NCBI GenBank assembly: GCA_032768795.1
Contig: CP136498.1
Coordinates: 682,001 to 746,000, forward strand
Direction: 5' to 3'
Source: Tremella fuciformis
Taxonomy: Eukaryota > Basidiomycota > Tremellomycetes > Tremellales > Tremellaceae
Length of the DNA: 64,000 nucleotides
Part shown: in pieces, positions 41,775-54,216 of the stretch
Position numbering within the stretch: the stretch's first letter is position 1
How the letters are laid out: every line of letters begins with the position of its first letter
The notes under the pieces: model-generated
Seen by the model: the letters and a program-made list of their open reading frames with translations, nothing else
Database searches by the model: none
What the model was told of the DNA's origin: nothing
Translations under genes and position numbers: made by a program

Positions 41775-42890
41775 TTGACCGTGACATACCTTTCCACGAA
41801 GGATGAGGCCGATTTGCTCGTTGTCTCTTGCAAGCAGCATCAGCTCGCTCCCGCGCTCCCCGTCTCGGACTCTACCAAGACGACTCCGGTGTCCGAGCAT
41901 GGCGATCATCTCGGACACTCGCTCGTCAGCATCGACGACAATGTCGCGAACGATTGGGTACCAGACGAGATCCAAAGTGCGCTATTCAACTTGTCAAGGC
42001 TACCCTCGTGCCCCTCTCAACCTCATCTCCGGGTCGCGCGATGCACTGGTTGGGCTCGAATGTCATCCTGAGCAAGATAGGGCATACTCCAGGCAGGACT
42101 TCCCACGCCTTGATGACGGCGAGCTTGGTCTGAAACATCGTCTCTGCTTGAACAACATCGAGCCCGTCAATGTCATCCTCGATCATGTCACCCTCAAGGA
42201 TCCGCTATCTAGATCGTATGTCCGTTTCGTGAGCTCTGGACGGGCTTACAAGCCGGATATCGAGTTCTTTTGCGACTCTGGGTCTCCAACTCCTATCCGC
42301 AACCGACCACAACTTCTTGCGGCCTTCGAAAGAAAAACGAGTCTTGCCTTTCCCCCCGACCGAACAGAGGCGATATCAGCCCGCTTTGAGTGGCATATGC
42401 GGTCACATTCGACGACAAGATGCGATGCTATCCGGTCGTGAGGCCAGCTGACGAACTGGTCAAACAAGTGCGCTCCTTCGTGCGACAAGCACTTCTCAGC
42501 TGACCTCGAAGATCATTGTCCAACTTCTCTCGCCCAAGTGTCGCTACGGCCTCGGTCTCAACGATCAACGCATGATGTCCTTCAGCAACGTCAACAGTCG
42601 CATTGCCGTGGGCAATGTCATCAATATGTCGGCAACGTACGGGAAATCCAACCTCCCCGGCAGCCCGCTAGGGCCGTTCACCGGAGCCTTCTCACGGCTT
42701 GAACACACCCGGGCCTGCGGATCCCGCCCACAGCGAATAATCGAGGCCTCAGTCGCTCAAGCGACTGGGCAGGGCGGTCAAGCTGGGAGACGCGATATGC
42801 ATCAAGGGAGCGAGGAGCTGGACGGTGACTTGGGGACTGAAGGAGGCCATGGAAATCAACACTTGAGTCAGCAAACATGAAACTCCAAGG
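41775..42890 (+). pseudogene. Unidentified gene-like sequence, frames broken
   Basis: Protein-like stretches succeed one another in changing plus-strand frames: STKDEADLLVVSCKQHQLAP, then IEPVNVILDHVTLKDPLSRS, then FDDKMRCYPVVRPADELVKQ, then KIIVQLLSPKCRYGLGLND. No splice chain joins them convincingly. I recognise no family. It could be a gene with many small exons or one decayed by indels. Confidence 0.25.
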
Positions 42891-43129
42891 CCGTGGGCGT
42901 CTTGACACCAAGGCAGGTGAAATCATTCGTACATCATCCTCGGTCAGGGACCCAACATCTGTTGGCTTCTGAGCGGCCGAGTCGGGCGGGTCAACCTCTG
43001 CGCAGCGTTCTTGTCTGGAGCTCATTCATAGGTAACGCTTCCGAGCCTTCATGACAGCTCCTCATCAATTCTCCCCGGTCTTCCAAGAAACTCACACATC
43101 GTCATCCCTCCGTCCCAATCGTCTCCCGG

Positions 43130-44275
43130 CAGAACTACAATGACATTCGATTCGGCATGGGCGAGATTCCGTTTGATGCCAATCGTATCGCTTGGCTCGC
43201 TGCTGTCACCGAAGAATCCGCTGCCCTTCCGGGTCAGACTCGACGAGGTAAGTTTTCCTGAAATTCCGAGCGCGAGATCATCCCTCCCATGACCCCGGGT
43301 CTTTCACCAGGCTGCGCCGTTCCTACCACATGTGATATGTGATCACGGCCTTTTGCTCCACGTTCTCACCCTCCTTCTCGCCAAATTCTGGCTTTCAAGC
43401 ATAAGAGGTGTACAAGGTAGCTCACGCATAGTTCGGCGCCATTCTCCTTCGCCTCGACTGGACCGAACTCCGTTTGATCATCAGCGACAGCATTGGCCTG
43501 GTCCATCGAGTTTCCGATGACATCTTCGCCTCGCGCGGCCCATTTGACGCTATTCAGTCGGGTTTGAGCACGCTTTTGGACCTATATTCGAAGCAGAGGC
43601 CTGCGCTGGATGCCGGCGTAGGTCAGCAAGCTTCCACACCGAGTACGTCTGACGGCAGTCTGAGCGAGTGGTTGCAGGAGACTCCCTGGGAGCATCCTAT
43701 CGGTCCGAGAGCGCATTCTTTCAGATGCTTCGCAGGTCGAGAAGCCGAAACGACATCGATCAGAAGCGCAGTCGTGAAGATTGCTCAAGCTTGTTCTGGT
43801 GTCGTGAGAGCATTGGATGAGGCCGGCCGGCGGCGTATGCAGGGAGAGCTGCAGACGAAAGCCTACCAGCTGAGCAGTCTATAGGTAGACCACGATGCCC
43901 TCGTCACTGAGCTCACGACCGAAAAAGCCGAACTCGACAAGCGCCGGCGTCTTCAGCAACAGATGAGGTCTGTCATGGTCAGTAAGTCGATTCTCCGTCT
44001 TCGTCTGCTTTTGCCACTGCCATTTCATCCCGAAAAGCGTCAAGGAGGGTCAGGCCGGGCCAAGCGGAGCTGCTGTTGAAAAGTCGTTCAGAGCGCGGGT
44101 AGATGCTGACTGGCTCAGGACTCGGCCGACGCCAGCGATGGCGTATGGGCGGCGGGCCCAATGCTTGCCGAATGAGGAGAGAAAGCTCGAGCAACAGCAA
44201 GAGATACAGGAAGCGGAGGAGGCTGAGCAGGTCAAGTCGGGTCGGCTGGATGAGGACGGCAGTTCGCAGGACTAG
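43130..44275 (+). pseudogene. Unidentified multi-exon gene with in-frame stop
   Basis: One exon (about 43140-43250, NYNDIRFGMGEIPFDANRIA) ends at a GTAAGT donor. After an acceptor near 43432 a long exon reads FGAILLRLDWTELRLIISDS and continues to TAG at 43882-43884. Directly beyond, the same frame stays open (VDHDALVTELTTEKAELDKR) to a GTAAGT donor at 43982; a Glu/Gln-rich coiled-coil-like exon follows an acceptor at 44118 (NEERKLEQQQEIQEAEEAEQ) but in another phase. I read this as a decayed coiled-coil protein of unknown role. Alternatively the gene truly ends at 43884. Confidence 0.3.
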
Positions 44276-47200
44276 ATTGGGAGCGGTTCGGAGATGGAGT
44301 AGAGGCACTTGAGAGGAACTCATCGCCGTTTGCTCGAGTCGCGTCATTTGCGCGATCCTCGCCGCTGTCGTCTGTCATCTGTCCAGTGGTCACCAGAACA
44401 CGCGCTGACGCCTAGAGCTTACTTGTTGCGGACCGCACTGTTTGTCAACCAGATCGCCTTGACTGGAGGGCAGCTGGCGTTCATAGTCATCTCAGACAAT
44501 CGAATCTGTCAAATACGAGATGTATGCCGGCAATGCATGTTTGCTAGATTCCCTTGGCTGCATCGCTCTATGCTCTACAAGATCGCTGTGAAAGCGCGCC
44601 GATGAAGACAGCCAGAAGGGGAATGGAAGAGCCCACCGACTACGAAAGTAGATCTGGCCTCAACAGAGCTACTGTTGGCAGGTGGTCTCGGACAAACATT
44701 CCGTTACTGACAGCGTCACGGATGTAGGGTGGGCATCGTAGATGTAATCTGTGACCAGTCAGTCTCAGAGAGATTGTGAAGTCGAAGAGCCCACCTGACC
44801 CTGACGCTATCGGTCACGGCTTCCGTCACTCTCCTAGTAGGAGGCGAAGATGCCGTGGCACTTCAGAACTTTGATCAGTGACAGCGTGAACATATAATGG
44901 CCTGCTGGGGTTGATGGACGCAGATCCCGAATCTGGTCGGCAGCCATCGATGTGCAGCCAATGGACTGGCGGTCAGATCGATAGAGCTTGGCTTCGTCTT
45001 GTCTCGAGGCTCATCGCACATAGTGGTGCCGCAACTTTGCGCGGCTGGTCAGCGATACATATGTGCATTAGCAAAGGGTTTCGCCAGGAAGATGTCACTC
45101 GCCGGAGAGACAGGCAGGGCCAGAGATTATCGTGCGCTGATGCACAAGCCGCATAGCTCTCACGACAACCACACCATGACACCCCTCCAACAAGCCCAAG
45201 CGAAGGCAACAGCTTGCCCTCCGATCGGGCAGGCCGACGTGTCGCCTGAGTGAAGTTGTCTGCCTCAAACATCTCCTCCGTCCCACTGCTCGCACCCCGC
45301 TTCAGATGGAGCTCGCTCCCGCAGCCCGCCATGGGTCACGAACGGTACATCCGGCTCGCTGGAATCTGGAGATGGACCCAAGCCAATCTGCAAGACTCGA
45401 CGAGGTAGATAGAAAACAGCCGAACTTGATGCAAGAGTGCAAGAGATGGACTTTGCCGGTCCGCGGAACATCATGGGCGATGGGAGAGGGAGGTAACTGT
45501 CGGGATCGGTGAACGCGAGTTGGTATGTGAGTGACTGCCTTGCTGGTCGACTGATATGCCAGGATGAGTTACCAGGTGACAGATGAATAATACATTCTTC
45601 GAAGAAGGTATCCACTCCTTCTCAGTCTGTATATGTAGAGTTCTCACATGTAGTCGGCTACTACGGACATCTCCGTGATGACGTAGTTCATTACAGGTAT
45701 CAGGCGAGCCTCAGAAGGGGGAGACGCTTCGGTTTGTGGAGGATGCACGGCTGGTGGACTGTTCGAGTGCCAAAACCACGCCGAGGGGAAGGTCGTCCAG
45801 CCACGGACCATCGTTGCTGAGGACTTGTTCGCAACCAATCGAGGCACCGTGTGCGACCTCTACCTCATCGCTTTCTCCACCTTTTCGATCGCCGGCATCT
45901 GCAATGATTCCGGTCGTGGCGCGGCTGACGGCCGAGGGGGAGGTGAGAACCGGGTGGGGCAGTGAGCTCTGCGTCGGAAATGATGGCGCTCGATGGGTCG
46001 AGGAGGGCGGCAGAGGTCGCGGGCGGTCCTCTCAATCTCCACTTCTTGCTGGTTATCGCGGCGGCCGAGCCAGGCTCGTACTTTCGAGGTCGTCCTCGAG
46101 GTTGCCCTGTGCTGAATCCCGGCCTTTTGCTCTTGAGACGTGGTCGTGCCTGTCCCTGCCAGAGACGCCAAGCTGACAGCTGCAGGTCAAATCCGTATAC
46201 GACAGCGGGCTGTGCACGGGGATCTTCAATATGGACGAAGACTTATTTCATGCCGTCATACACCGGCCGAGTCCTTGGGCACAAGAGGAAGCTCACTCAG
46301 CCCCAGGGACAGCTGCATGACTTGGAGCATCGAGAGGAACACGGCCCAGAATTGACGGCCCGGGGGGCAAGGGAGAAAGAGGGCAAGGGGGAGGAGAAGG
46401 GCTGCTGCACACCCTACAGTCGACCAGCAGCCTCAAGAACCGCATCAAGCATGCACACCGGGCGCTTCTACCGCTGTGTAATGTCTTATGGCCCCAGCAT
46501 CCATATTTCATGAGTTCTGCTGATTCTTGCGGACGGCGGCGACATTGCGATTATAATGAGCAAAGAGCGTCGCTGAGCAAAGTGCGCACGTGACTACGAG
46601 TGACCCGAGGACTCAAAATCAGTTGGACGAAGCGGCGTCTTGTGCGTTTTATTTGTACATCGGGGCGCCTGGGACTGTCAGAACTACATAGGGCGCGCTT
46701 CGATGTGGAGAGCGTAGCGTGCTTGACGAAACGATATGGATAAGGAGATCGAGTGGGAGCGAGGCGAACGGCGCCGCATAGTGATTCAGATTGCTCAGTC
46801 CAGAGGTCGATGAGCTGACATCCCATGTCTTTCCCTCAAGCAGCGAAGACTGCTACGCATCGATCATCAGCTTCAGGCACAAAAGGCAAGGCCAGTGCTG
46901 TCGCGAATAAGCAAGCATGCTGATGCGAGGCCGTCGTTGTTCGACATTGCAGGCCAGACTTGGGAGGCCGCTTTTCGAATGGCCCAAACGCAGGCCGGAA
47001 AGGCCGCCGATCGTACCTACTCGGAAGCCTACTGTGGCTGCGAAGAGTGAGTCCCTATTCACCCTGATTGGCGGTCCCGCGTAGGAGTTAACTCGAAGCA
47101 GCTACGGTCGAGGGATCCGCGAAAGCGATAAGAGCACAAGATAGAGGCGCGAGGAGAAGCGGGCCTGTGAGCGATTCCAGCCGTAGGCTAGTAGTAGCTA

Positions 47201-50200
47201 ATCCTAGATCTCGTTCTCGAAGGCAACAAGTCTCAGCGAAGGGTCAACTGCAAAAGCCCTCGTCTTCCCCCAGTCGACACCCCCGGCCTTCCCAGCCCGG
47301 CACCTATCTGGTATCCCCTGTCGGCAACCTCCTCTCCTTCGCATTCCCGCCGTCTGAGATTGATCCTCACCCCCTTCCCCGCCCAGGTCGCCGCGTCCAG
47401 GTGAAAAGGTCATCCGGAGTGTGCGATGGGAATTTGGGACAGTCATCGATGATGGTGCCTCTCGTCAACTCGACTCTGACGATGGTGATCAGGCCGCGGA
47501 TGGGGCCAGAGGTGCCGATGACGATGGAGAGGGTGGTCAAATCCACGGCGACGACGTCGATCGTGACGTACAAGATGGGGAGGGAGGCAAACGAGTGTAG
47601 CGCCATGAGGGAATGAAAGTCGGACAAGATTGATGATGATGATGGCCTGGCGAGGAAGATGGCGAAGATCATGGAGTTGATTTAAGTGAGTCAGGCGCGC
47701 TTATGAGAGGTTGAGTAAGCTGAATCAACTAGCTCCCTTGTGGGATCCTGGTCGGTTCCCGGATGTTGAGAGTTGTCTCATCAAGGTCAAGCATTGGCGA
47801 TGCACGTATATGTATGTGTGCGTGATTGGGAGAGCGACAGCATCCACCAGGATCAGGCTTCTTGCCATGTATCGTTCCATCTGCGAGCGAAATGGCGCCC
47901 AAGGGTAGGCCTGATTCTAACCTCAGCACTAACATTGATCTCTAACTTGATCACAAGCGCGGCGGTCGATCTTGTCTTACAGCAATCTGCCTCCTCCGCC
48001 AAACACATCGCCTTTCCGGGTGGGAATGTCTGCAAGGGGAGAGCTTCGGCAGCTTCGACCCTGCTTGATATCGATGTAGTCGGACAACAGGCTGCGAGTC
48101 AGCTCCTTCCTCTGACTTGATCTGCTCCCGGGGCGGACGGGTGGAAGCATGTAGCAGTCCGATGACTGACCATTCGCATACCCAGCCCACCGACATCGTG
48201 CCGGACGGCCGTCCTGTACGACACGCAGCCAAGACCAGCATCTGCTGACCTCGGCGTCCCGCACGAACTCAGACATAGCAAGACCTACCGCTGCAAGATC
48301 GCTCGCGGATGTGAAGGACGTCACATCTCCCCGTACGGGGTGGAAGTCTTTCCCTCATCTCGACAGCCGATCATCTCTCCACTCATTGTTCCGCTCAAGC
48401 CAGTCGTGCCTTGTTCGGCGAGATGTGGAGGATTCTCTCAGTTGTTTCGTTGAATTGGTTGTAGGGAGGAAGAGCTGCTGCTAGCGGGTGCGCTCAGCTT
48501 CTTATTGCAGCGGACGTGGAGCAGATGCGACAGTCTTGGATGAGAGGAAGCTGCGAGAAGTCCATTTCACAGGTCCGGTCGAGCAGCAATCTGTCCGTCA
48601 GCATGGTCCGATCGGACTCTCTTCCGAAGATACTGACCGAGCATCCTCCTCTTCTTGCTGCTGGTCGCCGCTCCCAGCCCCTATGGTTCCTGTCGGGCCA
48701 CCCAATCTTCTGTTAGCCCCACAGCCTATGCCCTGCCCTCTCCTTCGTGAACCCAGCGCGCAAGCAGGGCAATCGCGCCCGATACTTACCAGCGCCATAC
48801 ACGCGAGCGCACGGCATCGCACGACCAGTCTTGCATCGCCCACAAGCTCACCTTTTTTGAACCATACCCTCTTTCTCCCAGCTCCGTCGTCCTCCTCAAT
48901 CAACACCTTCCCTCTCTTGCCTGAGCGTCCGTCGATTTCTTGTCCTGCCTGTCAAGTCGCCTCCGCAACCCGAGCGACTCTGCTGAGCTTGCTCCGATGC
49001 TTGACAATTGCCTCCCTCCGTGCGCTCTTCCTGCTTGGGGCGGCTTCTATGTCAATCAAGCTCTGTGCCATCGGGCGCCACAAGTATCGGTCGTCAAGCG
49101 AGGCATTCCAGTGAGCCAGAACACAATTGCGAGCCACCGGGGCGCTTGATTACATGCGCTGCGTCACCGTGACAAGTCGTCTTCGACACTTTGAAGTCCA
49201 CGCTACAGGCCTGCCAGTAATTCAGACAGGTGTTTGTCAAGCAAATGCATAGTATACGGAGAGTAACGAGGTTGATGAAGGTTGCACGAGAGAGAAGGCC
49301 GTTTAGGTCTCGGAAACTGCCTTTGGGAGCAAGTCAGGTGTAGCCTGGTGCTGACTGGTATCAGTCTTGACCTTTTGAAGATACGAGACCCGAGCTACGA
49401 CAACGAGCTCAACAGTCAATCAAGCAAGGCATCCTACAAAGCCCTCGAGCTCTCTCACGTACGACATTCAGTCTCTCCGCGTCAGTCAAAGAAGTTCACG
49501 TCCGAGGCAAAATTGCAATCGTAGACGGGGATGCTCCCGACTGGGCTCTCCAGAGATCGCCGCTCTCGCGAATTCAAGAGCAAGCATGACAGGCCGAGCA
49601 CCAATCAGACTGCTCTCGGATGACGGCAGCTCGATCTCGCCATTCGGCCCGAAGATTGGGAGGTCTGGCCAAGGCCAAATCGCAGCGATGGCAAGATAAC
49701 ACGCCCACGCCTTCTGCTCCTGAGCGACCGAGTGCCGGTCTCGGTAACGCTTTCTCGCACTTCATTGCCGCCTCGTCGTCCACAACCTCATTCCGAGTTT
49801 CCCGTCGTCCACAATCACCTAGTCGGTTGTTCCTCGGCGGCCTCCAGCGAAGGTCTCTTCTGCCCTCCCTTCTGTGATTTTTCCCTTTGCTAATCGTCCG
49901 TCCACCTGCGCACACCATATCTCGCTCATATTTGATATGCAAATTGTCAATTCGGGCAAATGAGCTACGGCTTAGTGCGCGGCTTCTCTGATACGCAATG
50001 CTCAGGTACGCGTACTGACCCCATCAAAAGCCGGATCGGACGCGGCGACGCGACTTGTACTCCCAACATCTTGTTCCTCGCTCATTCGACACCACGCAGT
50101 AAGCTGATGGTAGCCCTCGCTCGGGCTTCTTTCACGCTGAGACGAATGGACTGTCCGCCTCTTCACGCCTTGTATGGAGTCTGACGCTACATGCACGAGG

Positions 50201-50391
50201 CGAGAGACAACCCATATCGGCTCGGCCCGCCTCGGTAGAGAGGACGTGGCTCTCGATGGTCTCAGCACCAAAGTACCTCGGCACTTCAGTGATCTTTCCG
50301 CATTGAATTGGAGGCAGCGCCGATCACGATCTCCGGGCCGATCGTCGTCCACTTGTCAGGACTGTGGCACTGAGACTGTGGCGGATTGAAA
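44276..50391. other. No supported gene over about 6 kb
   Basis: Frames overlap on both strands throughout. Some are Ser/Pro- or Arg-rich low-complexity frames (45.7-46.2, 47.2-47.7, 48.5-49.1 kb). GTAAGT-like donors occur but no exon chain or domain was found. No terminal repeats or RNA genes were recognised. Confidence 0.3.
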
Positions 50392-50741
50392 CTAGGTAAA
50401 TCGTGCAGGAAGGTGCGCGATAGGGCGTAGCACCGTATTTTGATTTTATTTTAGGTTTTTAATTCTAATTTGTTGTTTGCTGGTTCTCAGGTAGTTTGAT
50501 GAGCACAATTCTTTGATCTTTGATTCCGTTAGACGGGAGGGGTGGGACGACCCCCGCACCCCCGCCCTCCCCCTCTCCCTCCCCGCCTCTTACCCCCTTG
50601 CGCCTGACGGTGCATGTAGCTCAACCCTGACGGGTCAAGCATCCGGCTGCGCCGGATGTAGTTGTCATATCAGCCATACCTGTGTGATCTCCATTGCATG
50701 CCTACTGTCACCTCGGCCACGCCTCTGTCACGTCGGCCATG

Positions 50742-51475
50742 CCTCCATGATCACCAGCGCACGCCTACGAGCCTCGTTCCAGCCCAGCACGCCCGTCAAA
50801 CCCGTGAGCCTATTGTCGATCCTTGAGTAGCCTCGACGACGCTAGAGCTCGAGCCTCGTCGATGGTGTTTCAAGGAGAAAGCCCGAGGCGGTGCAGAGGA
50901 GGGCACGGGTGATATATATACCAGTCCTCACCCGTAGACCATCCTTAGCACCGTGGTATTGAGTCCCATGGATAGAAAGTAACGGCGCAGCCGTGTTGTT
51001 GACGCGCAAGAGGCTGTAGGGTACACCTTCTTGTGGAAGACAGAGACAGATTGACAGAGAGCACGTGTGAGAGGGCCTATCAGTCGACGACCGGCCTGGC
51101 CCCGTGACAGCCTCCATGATCACCAAGGCATGCCTGCAACCTTGTCCCAGCCCAGCACGCCTGTCAGACACAGAAGCACCTCGTCAAAGCTCAAATGCCC
51201 TCAGCGAGCCTTGAATAGCCTCAAAGACGGTGTTTCAAGGAGAAAGCCCGAGGCGATGTAGAGGCGGGCGCGGGTGTTATATATACAAGCTCACACCAAT
51301 AGACTGTCCTTAGCACTGTGGTATTGAGTCTCATGGATAGAGATTAATGGCGCAGCCATGTTGTTGACGCACGAGAGGCTGTAGTGAGCACCTTCTTGCA
51401 GAGAACAGCAGCAGATTGATAGACAGCACGTTGAGAGGGCCCATCAGTCAATGACCGGCCTGGCTGCATGACAGC
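50742..51475 (+). repeat. Tandem duplication of a 367-bp unit
   Basis: Unit 1 (50742-51110) and unit 2 (51111-51475) both run from CCTCCATGATCACC to a GACAGC end and share blocks throughout. Short frames in them are not conserved. A third, inverted copy is at 36791-37116. Confidence 0.85.
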
Positions 51476-51572
51476 AAGCAAGTCTCATCAGACTTGGCTT
51501 ATTCTGACCCTAGTGGTGCAGTGATAGCAGCTGGAGAGTGTAGTAGCTATGTAGGTGATAGGCCTTGTCACA
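51469..51572 (+). repeat. TRIM-family LTR remnant
   Basis: This segment of about 104 bp has the hairpin AAGTCT...AGACTT, GTGGTGCAGTG and GTAGCTATGTAGGTGATAGG, and ends TTGTCACA. It aligns with the LTR at 38207-38358 but is shortened at its 5' side. Confidence 0.6.
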
Positions 51573-51746
51573 GATGTCCATCCATCAGCCTCATGCATGC
51601 ATGATTCTCTGAGGAAAGGCAATTGGGGGCACTGCAAGGATGGCCGGAATTTTTCTATTTAATCCCCCCATTTGCCGTTTTCAGCACGTGTTTGGCACGT
51701 GGACCCGCAGAATTCACCCCCGTAAGAGCTACGCAAGCTACGCTGA

Positions 51747-54216
51747 CAAGGCTGAGTGCTACACGGCCTGACGCAAACCCTAATCGCCCACTTGCCTTAT
51801 CCGGGTAAGATAGCCGAACTTCTAAATGCGGGACTCGGATTGCATAGTATGGAAGGACGATTTTCGAATACATATAGTAGACATTTGAGTAGAGAGGATC
51901 TCTAGTCGAATGTATCTCTTGTACTCTCAGTCTCCTTCTAGTCCCCTTACTCGATTGCATACTCCCTGCAAGGCAACTTCGACTCCCCAGTTCGACGCAG
52001 GCTATCCTACGCCTGGTCCTGACACCACTGCCGCCGATAATCTCGACGATGTACAACCTATGTGACTGTGCAGTCGAGATGCGCCACGAATTTCACCAGG
52101 TGAACAACGGGCGATGACAATGACGGGGCGCCTCGTATGCCTCCACAGGGCGTCGTTGGTGTACGGCGCAATGCGGGCGGGATACGAGTCAAATCATCCG
52201 CCAAGCACCTTTGCCTTGTCAGACCTGCCGGACGATGACGGCTTTCAGCCCCGTCCTCCGCGCCGCCTTCGGCTCGACAAGAATTTTCCAAGTGCGCGAC
52301 AGCATTGAGAAACTCTCCCAAACGCGCTTCGACAATGTATGCTGCTGGCTATACGACGGACGCAAGGGAGGCACGTAGAAGCTACGTGGCGGAGGAGTTC
52401 GGAGTTCGGATCTGTTCACTCATACATGCTTCCTCCGTAGCAACAGCATGCCTACTACTTCCGCAGATATGCGATTTCGGCGGAGACAGGTGGCCAATTT
52501 GTCCATTTCTTCGAGGTAGTAATCGTAGATGCGCAAGAGCGATGTGCATCCACTGGCGCCCTTGCGGAGGAGGCTGTATCTTATGAAATGCATGAATTAT
52601 GAGCAGAGAGATTGCCTCGGCGCAATAGTGCGAAGAATATGAACGATGAGCTGCACCGAGGGATGGCGGGTACAGCACTCGTACTGAGGAGATTGGGCGC
52701 GCGATACGCTTCGTAGCCTTCTCCCAATTGTTGTTCTCTGCAGACACGTAGTCCGCCCGCTCTGTCCCGTCGCCTGGCTTGCCAGCGACTCGGAGTTTCC
52801 TACCGAGTTCCCCATCGAGTTCGTCTACTTTGTCCTCCCGCTCGCTGACTCTCGCCGGGCGCACCCAGTCACTCGCCGAGTTCAGCAACCCCCACGCCGA
52901 CCGCTCGATTCATGTGCCCGACGGTCCTAGGATAGAGAAGGCGGACGTCGTGACACTGGCCCTGCATGCGCTACAGCTATCCCGCCATCGTCTTGCCAAC
53001 ACTTGTCAGCACTCGCTTCTCTTTCTCCCCACCCCAGCAGAAATCGAAAGCCCGGCGTTCGCATGAGGATCAGATGGCGAGGGAGGGAAAGCTATCAAGT
53101 CTTGTACTGGACAAGAAGCAAGGATGGCGAGGGGCGGCTGAGTGAGCGAACAACGAAACGAAGTATGCTTTAGCATGAGGCCGGTGAGATACCAGAGACC
53201 GCAAGGGCAAGTCTCAAATTCTGCATGACATCGGCTGCGCTGATCACTACCAGATGTGCTCGATTTCCAGCCTTCCACCACGCATAGCGACCAGCGCACC
53301 GGCTCGCATGTTGTGGATACATCGCCCGGACCGTCACTCGCCAAGGCATCATCCCACCTGAGCCAGCCTCGATCGTCAAAAGAGGTCGCAAGCCCCATGG
53401 CCGCCAACACTTATCGGTTTGGCTGTGATACAACACTCCGACCGAGACATACCTCGAAAGCACGCGGCAGGGAGAGTCTATACGGGAGGAGCAGGCTTCC
53501 GTGTGGAGGAACGCGCCCAGAGTCGTATAGCTACGTAGTGATTCAGGGGAAGGGGAGGATGGAGGAATAGATGTCGTCAACCCAGCAGAGTATAGTCATG
53601 CAACTCGGCTTTACCGATCATTTCAAGGGGTGTACGGTCAGATGGAACGTCAAGGCTTACCCGACAGGTCCACATACATGGGGTCGGAAGACTGACAAGC
53701 CCAATCATTGTACATGGCTCAAAGTGATGGGGTACGGTGCGAAAGGGGGTTACAAGACCTACTACAGAATTAAAATACTACCAGGGTCTGTAAGCTCAGG
53801 CTCTTGACCGGGCGAGGATTATGCAAAGGTCCTTAAGGAGGCGGAGATCGCACCCCGGTCGTGTGGCTTTGGCCCAAGTGCGAGAAAGACGATGTGTGGA
53901 CTCCTCGACTAGGCGCCCCCGGGGACATGACCACGGGATAGAAAGGCGGCCGGGCAACTGTTGAATCTCTCTCCTGCTGATCTTTCCGCTTCTGGGCTGC
54001 CAAAGGAGGATTGTATTCGCCCTGCGACTCGCCTCGAGTGCTGGGTCGAGGTCCGTGATAGTGTCTGTGAAGGCTGAGTTGCGTCCGCGTTGGCGTTGCT
54101 GAAGAGGGTCGTGATTTTGATGTCGTAGTCGGCTGAGGCGATCCTCGACAGCGGGGATGACATGACTCTGATGTCATTGCCAAGGCCACTGGTTCCGGCT
54201 ATGAAGAGCCCTATGG
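51747..54216. other. No supported gene
   Basis: Short frames overlap on both strands. The plus frame ending near 53066 contains RIEKADVVTLALHALQ, which recalls helix 2 of a HLH domain, but no basic helix precedes it. A 78-aa ATG frame at 53571-53807 looks protein-like and is listed separately. Confidence 0.3.
53571..53807 (+). CDS. Hypothetical 78-aa protein
   Basis: The ATG at 53571 opens a frame with ordinary composition (LGFTDHFKGCTVRWNVKAY, WLKVMGYGAKGGYKTYYRIK) to the stop at 53807. No family, signal peptide or membrane segment is recognised. It may equally be one exon of a larger gene or chance. Confidence 0.2.
   Translation: MSSTQQSIVMQLGFTDHFKGCTVRWNVKAYPTGPHTWGRKTDKPNHCTWLKVMGYGAKGGYKTYYRIKILPGSVSSGS

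Larger units (their letters stand above)
50392..51746 (-). mobile_element. Non-autonomous Helitron-like element 1
   Basis: On the minus strand the 3' end is a hairpin (ATCGCGCA/TGCACGAT, one mismatch) followed by TTAC, CTAG and host T at 50391. The 5' end is placed where similarity to the element at 60010-60692 stops, near GTCAGCGTAGC; the preceding base is G rather than the expected A, so this end is less sure. The interior has no transposon protein but holds a second hairpin (CATCCGGC-TGC-GCCGGATG near 50641-50660), two tandem 367-bp units and an LTR-like segment. Confidence 0.7.

Noticed and set aside
52900..53000. HLH-type transcription factor
   Set aside because: RIEKADVVTLALHALQ resembles helix 2, but there is no basic region or helix 1 before it in any frame.
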